Positions 26,116 through 35,279 of a stretch of 64,000 bases of DNA are shown here, piece after piece (the first letter of the stretch is position 1; each line of letters opens with the position of its first letter). The stretch covers positions 62,001-126,000 of the forward strand of contig NZ_JAGINM010000019.1 of the NCBI RefSeq assembly GCF_017876095.1, in the 5' to 3' direction. This DNA is from Azospirillum agricola. Lineage in GTDB: Bacteria > Pseudomonadota > Alphaproteobacteria > Azospirillales > Azospirillaceae. Below the pieces are notes generated by a model that saw only the letters and a list, made by a program, of their open reading frames with translations, had not been told where the DNA came from and ran no database searches. The position numbers and the translations under genes were made by a program.

Positions 26116-29100
26116 CAGATCACCCCGCTCTCGAAGGCGTCCTCATGGATGCCGTCCCCGGCGCCCCCCTCGGCGGGGGCGGCGATCAGCAGGGTGGCGA
26201 GCAGGGCCGCCTGCTCCTTCAGGACCGGATTGCGCAGCAGGGTCGCCAGATCGGGCGCCGCCCCGAAGCCGTGCCGGACGCGGCTGGCGAGCCGCGTCAT
26301 CAGCAGGGAATCGCCGCCCAGCGCGAAGAAGTTGGCGCTGGCCGAGGTCACGGGCTGGTCCAGCACCTCCGCCCACAGAGCGGCGAGGCGGTGCTGCGTG
26401 TCGCCCTCCAGCGCCTCGCCCTCCGGCTGGGCCGGCGGCGGCCGGTCGGCGAGGACGGCCTGGAGGCGCGCCCGGTCGATCTTGCCGTTGACGGTCAGCG
26501 GCAGGCGGGAAAGCTGGTGCCAGCGCCGCGGGACCATCGCGTCGGGCAGCCGCCCGCGCAGCCAGCCGTCGAGGCTGCCCGTGTCGAGCGTCGCCGCATG
26601 ATCGGCGTTGCGGGCCAGGACGACGTGGTAGTTCATCGCCTCGACCGGGCTTCCCGGCCGGGGGATGGCGGCCTGCCGGGCGAAGCCGGCGGCACCCAGC
26701 ACCGCCTGCCAGCGCCCGGCGTCCAGCATCGGCAGGCAGCTTTCCAGCCGCTCGTCCTCGTAATGGCTGAGCCCCTCGACGAAGCCGAGGCTGACGAGCT
26801 GGAAGCGCGGGTTCCGCGTGCCCTCGACCAGCAGCAGATGGCCGCCCGGCTTCAGCAGCGAGCGCAGCAGCCGGCCGCTGCGGTTCACGTCCGCCGCGTC
26901 GTGCAGCACGTTGGAGCCGACGATCAGGTCGTAGGAGCCGGGGTCGAACCCCTGGAGGGCCGGATCCTCGTTGATGTCGTAGAGGCCGAACCGGATCTGC
27001 GGCCACGCCGCGAAGGTGCCGCGCGCGTTGTCGAGGAAGTAGCGCGACAGGTCGGTGAAGTCGTAGGTGAAGCCCGCGCCGGGAACCGCCTTCAGGATGG
27101 CGTGGGTGACGCTGCCGATGCCGGCGCCGAACTCCAGGATGCGGATCGGGCCGGTGTCGTGGCGGGCCTCCAGCAGCCCCCGCGCCGTCTCCCCGGCGAT
27201 GGCGTTGAAATGGGCGGAAACCGGATTCTCGCGGTACCAGCTTTCGGCGAAGTCGGTGCGCCCGCCCTCGAACATCAGCTCCAGCGGGTTCAGCGTGCCG
27301 TTCAGCAGGTCGGCCGGCCGGGCAATGCAACGCTCGTAGAGCGACCAGATGCGCTGTTCGTGGGGCGCCCCGGCGGTGGTCCGGCGGGCGATGCGGTCGT
27401 GCAGGGCGGCGCGGCCGTCGTCCGGGCAATCGGCCCCGGCGATGCGGTCGGTCGCGGCGTAGCGCCCGCCGCCGCCGTCGATCAGGATGCCGTCCCCGCA
27501 CAGCACGCGCAGCCAGCTCCGGAACAGCTTGCCGTACAGCGGGGCGACGCCCAGCGCGGCGTGCAGGTCGTCCAGCGTCGCGCCGTCGCCCGCCTCCCGG
27601 AAGAAGCCGGCCGCGCGCAGCGTGTCGAGCATCACCCAGGTGCTCAGCCGTTCCATGTCGGCGAAATGCCGACGGTGGCGGTCGAGGTCGAAGCCCTCGG
27701 GCAGCCGGTCGCAGGCGTCGTGGCCGCGTTCCAGACCCTGTTCCCAATCCCGGTCGGGCAGGGCGGCGGCGGGCGGAAGCGCCGTTTCGGGCTTCACGGT
27801 GAAGAAGGCGTGGAGCTGCGGGCGCGGGGCGCCGCCGACCAGCACGGCGGCCTGCGCCACGCCGGGGTGGGTGCCCAGCGCCGCCTCGATCTCGCCGGGC
27901 TCGATGCGGGTGCCGTTCAGCTTGATCTGGTCGTCGATGCGCCCGAGGATCTCCAGCACCCCGTCGCGGCGGAGGCGGCCGAGGTCGCCGGTGTGGAACA
28001 GCCGCTCGCCGCCGCGCGGATGCGGGCGGTAGCGCTCGGCCGTCCGCGCCTCGTCGCGCCAGTAGCCGAGCGACAGGGCAAGGCCGCCGGTGCAGATCTC
28101 GCCGGCCACGCCGACCGGGCAGTCCTGCCCGGCCGGGTTCAGCAGGTGGCAGGTCTGGTTCTCCAGCGGGCGGCCGTAGGGGATGGTCGTCCGTTCCGGA
28201 TCGAGCGTCCTGACCGGATGATAGGCCGAGACGATGGCCGTCTCGGTCGGGCCGCCGATGCTGTGGATTTGGCAGTCCGGCCACAGGGCGTTGAGGCGCC
28301 GCACGAGGTCCGGCGCGATCCAGTCGCCGCCCATCATGACGTGGCGGGGGGCGGGAAGGTCAGCGCCGGTCAGCGCCTGCGCGTCGAGCAGCATGGCGAC
28401 GAAGGCCGGCACCGCGTTGAGGATGGTCGGGGCGTGGCGCTGCATCAGCTCCAGCCAGTGCAGCGCGTCCTTCGAGCGCTCGCGGTCGGGCAGGATCACG
28501 CCGCCGCCGCAGGCCAGCATGCCGAACACGTCGTAGACCGACATGTCGTGGTGGAAGGCGCAGAGCGACAGCGTGCGGTCGCCCGGCCCGGCGCCGAGCC
28601 GCCGGTTCAGCGCGCGCAGCGTGTTGATCGGCGCGCGGTGGTCGAGCACCGCCCCCTTCGGCTGGCCGGTGGTGCCGGAGGTGTGGATGATGTAGGCGGG
28701 GTCGCCCGCCTCCTGCCGGCGGGGCGGGGGGGCCGGCGGTTCGTCCGTCTCGTCGAGAGCCAGGGCGGCGAGGTCCAGGGCAGCGAGGTCGATGCGCCGG
28801 ACGCTCTCGGGCAGTTCCGGCGCGGGGCCGGCGGTCAGCACGGCGAAGGGCTGGAGGCCGTGCAGGATGGCGGCCAGCCGCTCGCTTCCCTGCTCGGCGT
28901 CGAGCGGGGCGTAGCAGGCGCCCGCCGCCTGGATCGCCAGGGCGGCCAGCACCGCGTCGGGCTGTTTCGCCATCGCCACGGCGACCGGCTGCGAGGCGGG
29001 AACCCCCAGCGCCAGCAGATGGCGCGCCAGCCGGTCGGCCCGCCGCCGCAGGGTGCGGTAGCTCCAGTCGCCCTGCGGGCTCACGACCGCCACGGCGTCG

Positions 29101-32100
29101 GGTGCGTGCTCCGCCTGGGTCCGCAGCAGGTCGGGCATCCGCTCGTCCGACGGCGGCTCCCCCGGCACCGACAGGGTGGCGGCGACCGCCTTGTCGGCGT
29201 CGGTGCGCAGGTCGGGGACCGGCGCCTCCCACAGCGCGTCCTCCTCGGACAGCCGGGTCAGGAAGCCGGTGTAGGCGGCGAACATGCCGTCGATCAGCTC
29301 CGGGTCGAACAGGTCGTCGGCGATGAACCAGCGCGTCACCAGCGCGCCGCCATACTCGGTCGCCTGATAGTCGAGCCAGACCTGGGGCGTCTGGTTGATC
29401 TGGTAGACCTGCCGCTTGGTCAGTTCCCAGTCGGGGCGCGACGGGTCGTCGAAATCCATGCCGATCATGCTGGTGAAGACCACCGGCATGTCGATCCCGT
29501 CCGCCCCCGTGGCGCCGTTGCCGCCGCGATGGCGGCCCAGCTCGCGCATCACCCGGATGCCGTTGAAGTCGCGGTGGCTCAGCGCCCGCCACAGATCGTC
29601 CTGGGTGCGCCGCGCCGCCGCCAGGAAACGGTCGCCCTCCGCCGCCGACACCGGCAGCAGCATCAGCGAGGTGAAGTCGCCGCAGATGTCCATCACCTGC
29701 GGGTGGACGTTCCGACGGTTGAAATAGGTGATGTTCAGCGTGAAGTCCGGCGCCCGGCTGTAGGTGGCGAGCAGCTGCGTGAAGGCGGTCAGCAGCGCGC
29801 CGCTGGCGGTCAGGCCGAGCCCGGCGGCGCGCGCCTGGAAGCGCTGCCAGAGGGCGGCCGGCAGCCGGTGGTCGAGCGTGCGGAAGGTCGGGCGGTCGAT
29901 GCCGCCCGGCGCCCGGCGCAGCGGCAGGTCGGGGGCCGGCGGAATGCGGTCGAGCCGCTCCAGCCAGTGGGCGCGCGCCGCCTGCCAAGCCGGGGTGCCC
30001 TGCTGCGCCTGCTCGGCCAGCGCGTAGTCGCGGAAGGACAGGGTCAGCGGCGGCAGCTCGGCGTCGGGATCGGCCAGCAGGCGGGCCAGCTCGCCGAAGA
30101 CGACGCGGAAGCTCTGGATGTCGAAGACCAGCAGATCCATGTCGAGATGGACGCGCGCGATCCCGCCCGGCAGGCGGCTGACCGTCAGCTCGAACAGCGG
30201 CCAGCGCTGCGGGTCGAAGACCTGGTAGGACATCCGCTCGCGGATCGCCGCCAGGGTGGCGTCGCGCTCGGCGGCGGGCAGGCCGCGCAGGTCGCGCTCG
30301 GCGACGCGGTAGGGTTCGACGCTCTCCAGGATGCGCTGCTGGCCGAAGGGGGTGATGACGCAGCGCATCATCTCGTGGCGGGCGATCAGCCGGTTCCAGG
30401 CGCGCTCCAGCCGGCCGGTGTCGAGGCCCTCCAGCTCCAGCTCGATGTATTCGTGGCAGGAGACGCTGCCCAGCGTCATGCCCCGCTGCCGGCCGAGCCA
30501 GAAGGCCTGTTGCAGGTCGGTCAGCGGGAAGGGCTCGTGGCGCTCGCCGGGTCGCGCGGTGACGACCAGCCGCCCCTGGCCGAGCGGGCGGGAGAAGTCG
30601 ATGTCGTCGCGCCCGATCAGGCCGCGGATGTGGGTGGCCAGCGCCGCGACGGTCTTGTGCTCGTAGCCGACGGTCGGCGGCAATTGAAGGTCGAAGCGCT
30701 GGTTGATGAGGTGGGCCAGCTCCAGGAAGATCAGGGAATCGACGCCCTGCTCGGTCAGCGGACGCTCCGGGTCGAGCGCGTCGCTGGCGAATTTCAGCCG
30801 CTCGCCGATGACGTGGCGCAGATAGGCGGCGAGCTTGGCCTCCTGCTCCTCCGGGGTCAGGCCGGCCAGCGACAGGTCGATCCGCTCCTCGGGTTGGCGC
30901 GACGCCGCGCGCTGTCCGGCCAGCAGCGGGCGCAGCGCGCCGCGCGTCGCCGGCAGCCCGCCGACCGCCGCCGCCAGCGCTTGCGGGTCGATGGCGATGG
31001 GCATGCGGCCGCAGGCGCCCTCGCCCCGCAGCGCCTGCTTCAGCAGGGCGTTGAGCACGGCGAAACCGGCCTCGGCGGGGATCGGCTTCAGGCTGGTCGT
31101 CTCCAGCCGCTCCAGCTTGGCGGCGCCGTCGCGGATCGTCGCGAGCTGGCCCCAGGCGATCGACAGGGCGGGCACGCCCCGGGTCCGCAGATGGGCGGCG
31201 AAGGCGTCCTGCCAGGCGTTGGCGGTGTTGTAGGCCGCTCCCGGCATCGCCAGCAGCGCGGCGGCCGAGCTGAACAGGCAGAACAGGTCGAGCGGCTGGC
31301 CGCGCAGCGCGTCGCGCAGCGCGAGGCTGCCGGCGACCTTGACCTCCACCGTGCGGGCGAAGGTCGCGGGATCCTGGTCGCGCAGCAGCGCGCTGAGGCC
31401 GGCGTGCGCGGTGTGGAACACCCGGCGCACCGGCTGGTCCAGCCCCTCCAGCGCCGCGCGCAGGGCGCCGGCGTCGCGCAGGTCGGCGTCGAGACGGTGA
31501 ACGCGGGTGCCGGCGGCCTCCAGCTCGGCGATGACGGCCGCCTGCGCGTCGTCGGGGGCGCGGTGCAGCACGAGGGCGAGGTCGCGGCAGCCCTGGCCGG
31601 ACAGCCACAGCGCCAGCCGCCGCCCGACCGCGCCGAAGCCGGCCAGCAGGGTGACGCCGGGCCAGGGCATCGGGTCGTGGTCCTGCCGGGCCGGAACCGA
31701 CTCCACCACCGGCTCGTAAAGCTTGCCATCGCGCAGCAGCAGCGCCGGTCCCAGCGCGTGCAGGTCGGCGAGCGGGTCGAGCAGGGCGGCGGGGTCGGCG
31801 TCCCCGCCGCCCCCGCTGCCGCCGATATCGAGGCAGCCGAGCGCGAGGTCGGGGTGCTCGTTGCGCAGGCAGCGCCACAGGTTCATCACCGGCCAGAGCG
31901 GGCTCGCCGGCTGGCCGCTGGCGAGGTCGGAGGCGCCGTCGACCAGCAGGGCGACGCGGCAGCGCTTGTGCGCCAGGGCGTGGCGCAGCCAGCCGACGCT
32001 GCGCTCGGCCGCCGCGCACAGGGCATCCATGCCGAAGTCGGCCGGGCGCTCCAGAAGGCGGGCGTCGACGATCTGGTCGAAGGGCCGGGCGGGGGGGGCG

Positions 32101-34919
32101 CCGGCGGATTCGGTGTCGTGGGTCACGCGGTGGCCGGCCCGCCGCGCCGCCGCGACCAGCCCGGAGGCGAAGGAACCCCCGCCCAGCACCAGCCAGGATT
32201 CGGACGCGGCGGCATGGCCGACCTTCTGCTGGTAGAGCTTGGCCAGCTCCTGCCAGCGCCAGCTCCAGAGCTGGATCGCCGGGCCGTCGCAAGACTCCGG
32301 CGCGGCTTCCTCGGCGGCCACCGCCGGGCGGGGAGCCGGCTTGGCCGGCCAGCAGCGCGTCGGGGTGAGGCGCAGCGGCGGCAGCTCGGCCCAGGGGCCT
32401 TCGAACCCGCCGTAATGCTCCGCCAGCGGCGCGTCGCAGCCGGCGCGGTAGAGCTGGGCGACCCGCTCGGCCAGGGTGGTCTCGCGGTCGTGCAGGATTG
32501 CGCAGGAGGCCGGCAGGACGCCCATGCCGCGCAGCAGCCGGCCGAAGGTGCCGTCCGGGCCGATCTCGATCACCCGGTCGATCCCCAGCCCGGCCAGCCG
32601 CCGGCCGAGGGCGTGGAAGCACACCGGCCGGCGCGCCTGGGCAACCCAGTAATCGGCGTCGGGTTCGCCGGGCGCCAGCAGCTCCGCCGTCAGGCTGGAC
32701 AGCATCGGGCAGCGCGGCTCGCCCGCCGGCGGCTCCGGGCAGGCCGCCCGGAGGGGCCGCTCGATGGCGTCCATCGTCGGCGAATGGAAGGCGCGGTTCA
32801 CCGGCAGGATCCGGAAGGGGACGCCCAGCCCGGCCAGGGTGTCCTTCACCGGCTCCAGATCGGCGGTGGCGGCGCTCAGGGTGCAGCGCTCCGGCCCGTT
32901 GACGGCGGCGACGGCGACGCGCGGGTGTTCGGCCAGCAGGGGGCGCAGCCGGTCCTCGGGCAGCGGCACGGCGATCATCGCGCCCGGCTCGGTCCGGTGC
33001 TCCATCAGCAGGGCGCGCCGCGCCACGAGGGGGATGGCGCCGGACAGGTCGAGATGGCCGGCGGCGACGGCGGCGGCGAACTCGCCGATGGAATGGCCGA
33101 AGACGAGGTCGGGCCTCAGGCCCCAATGGCCCAGCAGGGCGGCGGTGGCGTGCTGCCACGCGAACAGCGCCGGCTGGGTGTGCAGCGTGCGGTCGAGATC
33201 CGCCGCGCGCTCCGGGTCGAACATCACCGGGCCGAGGTCGGGGATGCCGGCCTCGGCGAAGCCGGCGAGGCAGCGGTCGAGCGCGGCGCGGAAGACCGCG
33301 CTGTTGCGGTAGGCGTCGGCGCCCATGCCGGAGAACTGGCTGCCCTGGCCGCTGAACATCCAGGCGGTGCGGCCGGCGTCGCGGACGGTGGCGGGCGAGG
33401 CCGCGCGCAGCGCCCGCGCCAGTTCGCCGGCGTCGGCGCCGGTGACGGCGATCCGGTGGCGCCCATGCTCGCGCCGCAGCGCGGCGGTGGCGCATTGCGC
33501 GGCGAGGGAGCCGTCGCTCAGGCAATCGGCCAGCGCCGCCGCCTGGGCCGGCAGGTTGGCCGGATCGTGGTTGGCGCAGACCAGCACATGGCGGGCGGGC
33601 GCCTCGGCACGGCGCGGGGTGGAGGGGGGCGGCTGCTCGACGATCACATGGGCGTTGGTGCCGCCGATGCCGAAGGAGCTGACCGCCGCGATGCGCCGGC
33701 CGAAGCGCTCCGGCCAGCCGGCGGTCTCGGTCGCCAGCCGGAAGGGGCCGGCGGCGAAGTCGATGCGCGGGTTGGCCGGCTCGCCGTGCAGGCTGGCCGG
33801 GATGGTGCCGGTCCTCACCGCCAGCACCGCCTTGATCAGGCTGGCGATCCCGGCGGCGGTGTCGAGATGGCCGAGGTTGCCCTTGACCGAGCCGATGGCG
33901 CAGTTGCCGGCCGCCACCCCGTGGCTCCGGTAGATCTCGGCGATCGCCTGGACCTCGATCGGGTCGCCGAGCGGAGTGCCGGTGCCGTGCGCCTCCAGCA
34001 GGCCGATGGCGGCGGGATCGACACCGCTTTGCGCCAGGGCGGCGCGGATGGCGCGCTGCTGCCCGGCCTTGCCCGGCGCCGTGTAGCCCAGCTTGTCGCG
34101 CCCGTCGTTCGCCACCGCCGAGCCGCGGATGACGGCGTGGATCGTGTCGCCGTCGGCCAGCGCGTCCGCCAGCCGACGCAGCGCCACCAGCCCCAGCCCG
34201 TTGCCGGCGACGATGCCGGTCCCGGCGGCGGAGAAGGGCCGGCAATGGCCGTCTTCGGAAAAGATCATGCCGGGCTGGGCGAGATAGCCGATGCCCTGCG
34301 GGAAGGAGACCGCCACGCCGCCGGCCAGCGCCGCGTCGCACTCGCCGCGCCGCAGGCTCTCGCAGGCCATGTGCACGGCGACCAGCGAGCTGGAACAGGC
34401 GGTCTGCACCGTCACCGCCGGGCCGGTCAGGTCCAGCTTGTAGGCGGCGCGCGTCACCAGATAGTCCTTGTCGTTGCCCATGAGCTGCTGGAAGCTCTCG
34501 GGCCGGGTGATGCGCTCCGGCGCGATGGGGGCGAGCAAGGTCTGGTAGGTGCTCTGCCGGCAGCCGGCGAAGGCGCCGATGCGGAGGGAACGGCCGGTCA
34601 GGTTGGCGCCGTCGAGCAGCCGCCGGCATTCCTCCAGGAACAGGCGGTGCTGCGGGTCCATCAGCTCCGCCTCGCGCGGCGAACAGCCGAAATAGGCGAG
34701 GTCGAAGCGGTCCGCCTCCGCCACGCGGGTGCCGGCGTTGACGTAGCCGGGCTGCGCCGCGACCTCCGGGTCGATGCCCTCCTCCGCCATCTCCGCGGGC
34801 GACAGCGGCCGGACCGATTCCACCCCGCGCAGCAGATTGTCCCAGAAGGTCTCGACGTCCGGCGCGCCGGGAAAGCGGCCGGTCAGGCCGGTGACGGCGA
34901 TGGAATCCTGGTGTGGCAT
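26115..34919 (-). CDS. Hybrid PKS-NRPS KS-AT-KR-ACP-Cy-A(MT)-PCP
   Basis: 2934 residues, HMWP1-like but with its own A domain and no TE. KS: QTACSSSL (Cys 175), EAHGTGTPLGDP, GNLGHLD. AT: GHSIGE (Ser 610), NRAFHSP, malonyl-type. KR (about 1090-1270): GFGAVG nucleotide motif, FSSAAAL, GAAYNTANAW. ACP: EQGVDSLIF (about 1392). Cy (1460-1900): intact DLLVFDIQS. A (from about 1930): A3 HTSGTTGQPKG, code D-M-Y-N-M-G-I-I-V, a variant of the cysteine pattern. After A8 (IDDQIKLNGTRIEPGEIE) the A domain is interrupted by a SAM methyltransferase (about 2400-2760, motif LEFGAGIG), then resumes at A10 (LPLTVNGKIDR) before the carrier ALGGDSLLM. It should add one reduced ketide and one methylated Cys-like unit. 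It is the first gene of the operon; ATG 34919 directly precedes the KS fold. Confidence 0.93.
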   Translation of the reverse strand: MPHQDSIAVTGLTGRFPGAPDVETFWDNLLRGVESVRPLSPAEMAEEGIDPEVAAQPGYVNAGTRVAEADRFDLAYFGCSPREAELMDPQHRLFLEECRRLLDGANLTGRSLRIGAFAGCRQSTYQTLLAPIAPERITRPESFQQLMGNDKDYLVTRAAYKLDLTGPAVTVQTACSSSLVAVHMACESLRRGECDAALAGGVAVSFPQGIGYLAQPGMIFSEDGHCRPFSAAGTGIVAGNGLGLVALRRLADALADGDTIHAVIRGSAVANDGRDKLGYTAPGKAGQQRAIRAALAQSGVDPAAIGLLEAHGTGTPLGDPIEVQAIAEIYRSHGVAAGNCAIGSVKGNLGHLDTAAGIASLIKAVLAVRTGTIPASLHGEPANPRIDFAAGPFRLATETAGWPERFGRRIAAVSSFGIGGTNAHVIVEQPPPSTPRRAEAPARHVLVCANHDPANLPAQAAALADCLSDGSLAAQCATAALRREHGRHRIAVTGADAGELARALRAASPATVRDAGRTAWMFSGQGSQFSGMGADAYRNSAVFRAALDRCLAGFAEAGIPDLGPVMFDPERAADLDRTLHTQPALFAWQHATAALLGHWGLRPDLVFGHSIGEFAAAVAAGHLDLSGAIPLVARRALLMEHRTEPGAMIAVPLPEDRLRPLLAEHPRVAVAAVNGPERCTLSAATADLEPVKDTLAGLGVPFRILPVNRAFHSPTMDAIERPLRAACPEPPAGEPRCPMLSSLTAELLAPGEPDADYWVAQARRPVCFHALGRRLAGLGIDRVIEIGPDGTFGRLLRGMGVLPASCAILHDRETTLAERVAQLYRAGCDAPLAEHYGGFEGPWAELPPLRLTPTRCWPAKPAPRPAVAAEEAAPESCDGPAIQLWSWRWQELAKLYQQKVGHAAASESWLVLGGGSFASGLVAAARRAGHRVTHDTESAGAPPARPFDQIVDARLLERPADFGMDALCAAAERSVGWLRHALAHKRCRVALLVDGASDLASGQPASPLWPVMNLWRCLRNEHPDLALGCLDIGGSGGGGDADPAALLDPLADLHALGPALLLRDGKLYEPVVESVPARQDHDPMPWPGVTLLAGFGAVGRRLALWLSGQGCRDLALVLHRAPDDAQAAVIAELEAAGTRVHRLDADLRDAGALRAALEGLDQPVRRVFHTAHAGLSALLRDQDPATFARTVEVKVAGSLALRDALRGQPLDLFCLFSSAAALLAMPGAAYNTANAWQDAFAAHLRTRGVPALSIAWGQLATIRDGAAKLERLETTSLKPIPAEAGFAVLNALLKQALRGEGACGRMPIAIDPQALAAAVGGLPATRGALRPLLAGQRAASRQPEERIDLSLAGLTPEEQEAKLAAYLRHVIGERLKFASDALDPERPLTEQGVDSLIFLELAHLINQRFDLQLPPTVGYEHKTVAALATHIRGLIGRDDIDFSRPLGQGRLVVTARPGERHEPFPLTDLQQAFWLGRQRGMTLGSVSCHEYIELELEGLDTGRLERAWNRLIARHEMMRCVITPFGQQRILESVEPYRVAERDLRGLPAAERDATLAAIRERMSYQVFDPQRWPLFELTVSRLPGGIARVHLDMDLLVFDIQSFRVVFGELARLLADPDAELPPLTLSFRDYALAEQAQQGTPAWQAARAHWLERLDRIPPAPDLPLRRAPGGIDRPTFRTLDHRLPAALWQRFQARAAGLGLTASGALLTAFTQLLATYSRAPDFTLNITYFNRRNVHPQVMDICGDFTSLMLLPVSAAEGDRFLAAARRTQDDLWRALSHRDFNGIRVMRELGRHRGGNGATGADGIDMPVVFTSMIGMDFDDPSRPDWELTKRQVYQINQTPQVWLDYQATEYGGALVTRWFIADDLFDPELIDGMFAAYTGFLTRLSEEDALWEAPVPDLRTDADKAVAATLSVPGEPPSDERMPDLLRTQAEHAPDAVAVVSPQGDWSYRTLRRRADRLARHLLALGVPASQPVAVAMAKQPDAVLAALAIQAAGACYAPLDAEQGSERLAAILHGLQPFAVLTAGPAPELPESVRRIDLAALDLAALALDETDEPPAPPPRRQEAGDPAYIIHTSGTTGQPKGAVLDHRAPINTLRALNRRLGAGPGDRTLSLCAFHHDMSVYDVFGMLACGGGVILPDRERSKDALHWLELMQRHAPTILNAVPAFVAMLLDAQALTGADLPAPRHVMMGGDWIAPDLVRRLNALWPDCQIHSIGGPTETAIVSAYHPVRTLDPERTTIPYGRPLENQTCHLLNPAGQDCPVGVAGEICTGGLALSLGYWRDEARTAERYRPHPRGGERLFHTGDLGRLRRDGVLEILGRIDDQIKLNGTRIEPGEIEAALGTHPGVAQAAVLVGGAPRPQLHAFFTVKPETALPPAAALPDRDWEQGLERGHDACDRLPEGFDLDRHRRHFADMERLSTWVMLDTLRAAGFFREAGDGATLDDLHAALGVAPLYGKLFRSWLRVLCGDGILIDGGGGRYAATDRIAGADCPDDGRAALHDRIARRTTAGAPHEQRIWSLYERCIARPADLLNGTLNPLELMFEGGRTDFAESWYRENPVSAHFNAIAGETARGLLEARHDTGPIRILEFGAGIGSVTHAILKAVPGAGFTYDFTDLSRYFLDNARGTFAAWPQIRFGLYDINEDPALQGFDPGSYDLIVGSNVLHDAADVNRSGRLLRSLLKPGGHLLLVEGTRNPRFQLVSLGFVEGLSHYEDERLESCLPMLDAGRWQAVLGAAGFARQAAIPRPGSPVEAMNYHVVLARNADHAATLDTGSLDGWLRGRLPDAMVPRRWHQLSRLPLTVNGKIDRARLQAVLADRPPPAQPEGEALEGDTQHRLAALWAEVLDQPVTSASANFFALGGDSLLMTRLASRVRHGFGAAPDLATLLRNPVLKEQAALLATLLIAAPAEGGAGDGIHEDAFESGVI

Positions 34920-35131
34920 GGCGTTTCCCGAAGGTCGGCGTCCACCGGCGCGCTGCGCGGCCGGGCGCTGGGGAATGAGGAATCGGAAAGCGTTAGACAC
35001 CGGAGGCGTGTGTGGGAACCGCTCCGCACCGGAGCATCTTTGCCCGCAGCGGGAGTTTGCCCCGCCGCCGTCCGGCGGGCTTGCGGAGGCGGCGGCGCCC
35101 GACCCATAACAGGTGGTGCGTGTGGAAAGGA

Positions 35132-35148
35132 CTAAACCGGAGATTTAG
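35132..35148. promoter_or_regulatory. Candidate operator, CTAAA-N7-TTTAG dyad
   Basis: Inverted repeat with 5-bp arms and a 7-bp centre (CCGGAGA), lying between the divergent operons 11 bp upstream of the predicted plus-strand -35. Position and symmetry suit a dimeric regulator. The TetR and the two AraC-family proteins downstream, or a Fur-type regulator, are candidates. Confidence 0.4.
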
Positions 35149-35158
35149 AAACACTCTG

Positions 35159-35187
35159 TTGCAAATGGCGGGGGCCGCTGCTAGCGT
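35159..35187 (+). promoter_or_regulatory. Predicted sigma-70 promoter for the ABC transporter operon
   Basis: TTGCAA, a 17-bp spacer, then TAGCGT. The same TTGC/TAGCGT pattern recurs upstream of the beta-oxidation operon in this window. It would start transcription near 35194, about 86 bp before the first ABC gene. Confidence 0.5.
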
Positions 35188-35279
35188 TCCCTCCCGCGTC
35201 CCGCATCGGCGGACGCCCGGTCGCGCCCGGCGGGTGCAGCGGACCGAAACCTCCAGATCGGAACCTGAGGATGGATCGG

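Larger units (their letters stand above)
34920..35279. promoter_or_regulatory. Divergent intergenic region between biosynthesis and ABC transporter genes
   Basis: 360 bp separating the oppositely oriented biosynthetic operon and the transporter operon. It holds a plus-strand promoter candidate (35159-35187), a CTAAA-N7-TTTAG dyad (35132-35148), and three copies of ACCGGAG (34999-35005, 35028-35034, 35136-35142), the last inside the dyad. No obvious coding sequence. A convincing minus-strand promoter could not be picked by eye. Confidence 0.6.

Noticed and set aside
34920..35000. Upstream GTG start (35000) for the hybrid PKS-NRPS
   Set aside because: No ribosome site and the extra residues are unrelated to KS; ATG 34919 directly precedes the KS fold.
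26145..35135. A continuous plus-strand open frame of nearly 3000 codons opposite the hybrid PKS-NRPS
   Set aside because: It is Gly/Arg/Gln-rich with no recognisable domain, and stop-free antisense frames are expected in GC-rich genes; the minus strand has full KS, AT, Cy, A and MT motifs.
34920..35279. Classical Fur box in the divergent region
   Set aside because: No GATAATGATAATC-like 19-mer with acceptable matches was found by eye; the CTAAA dyad is different.
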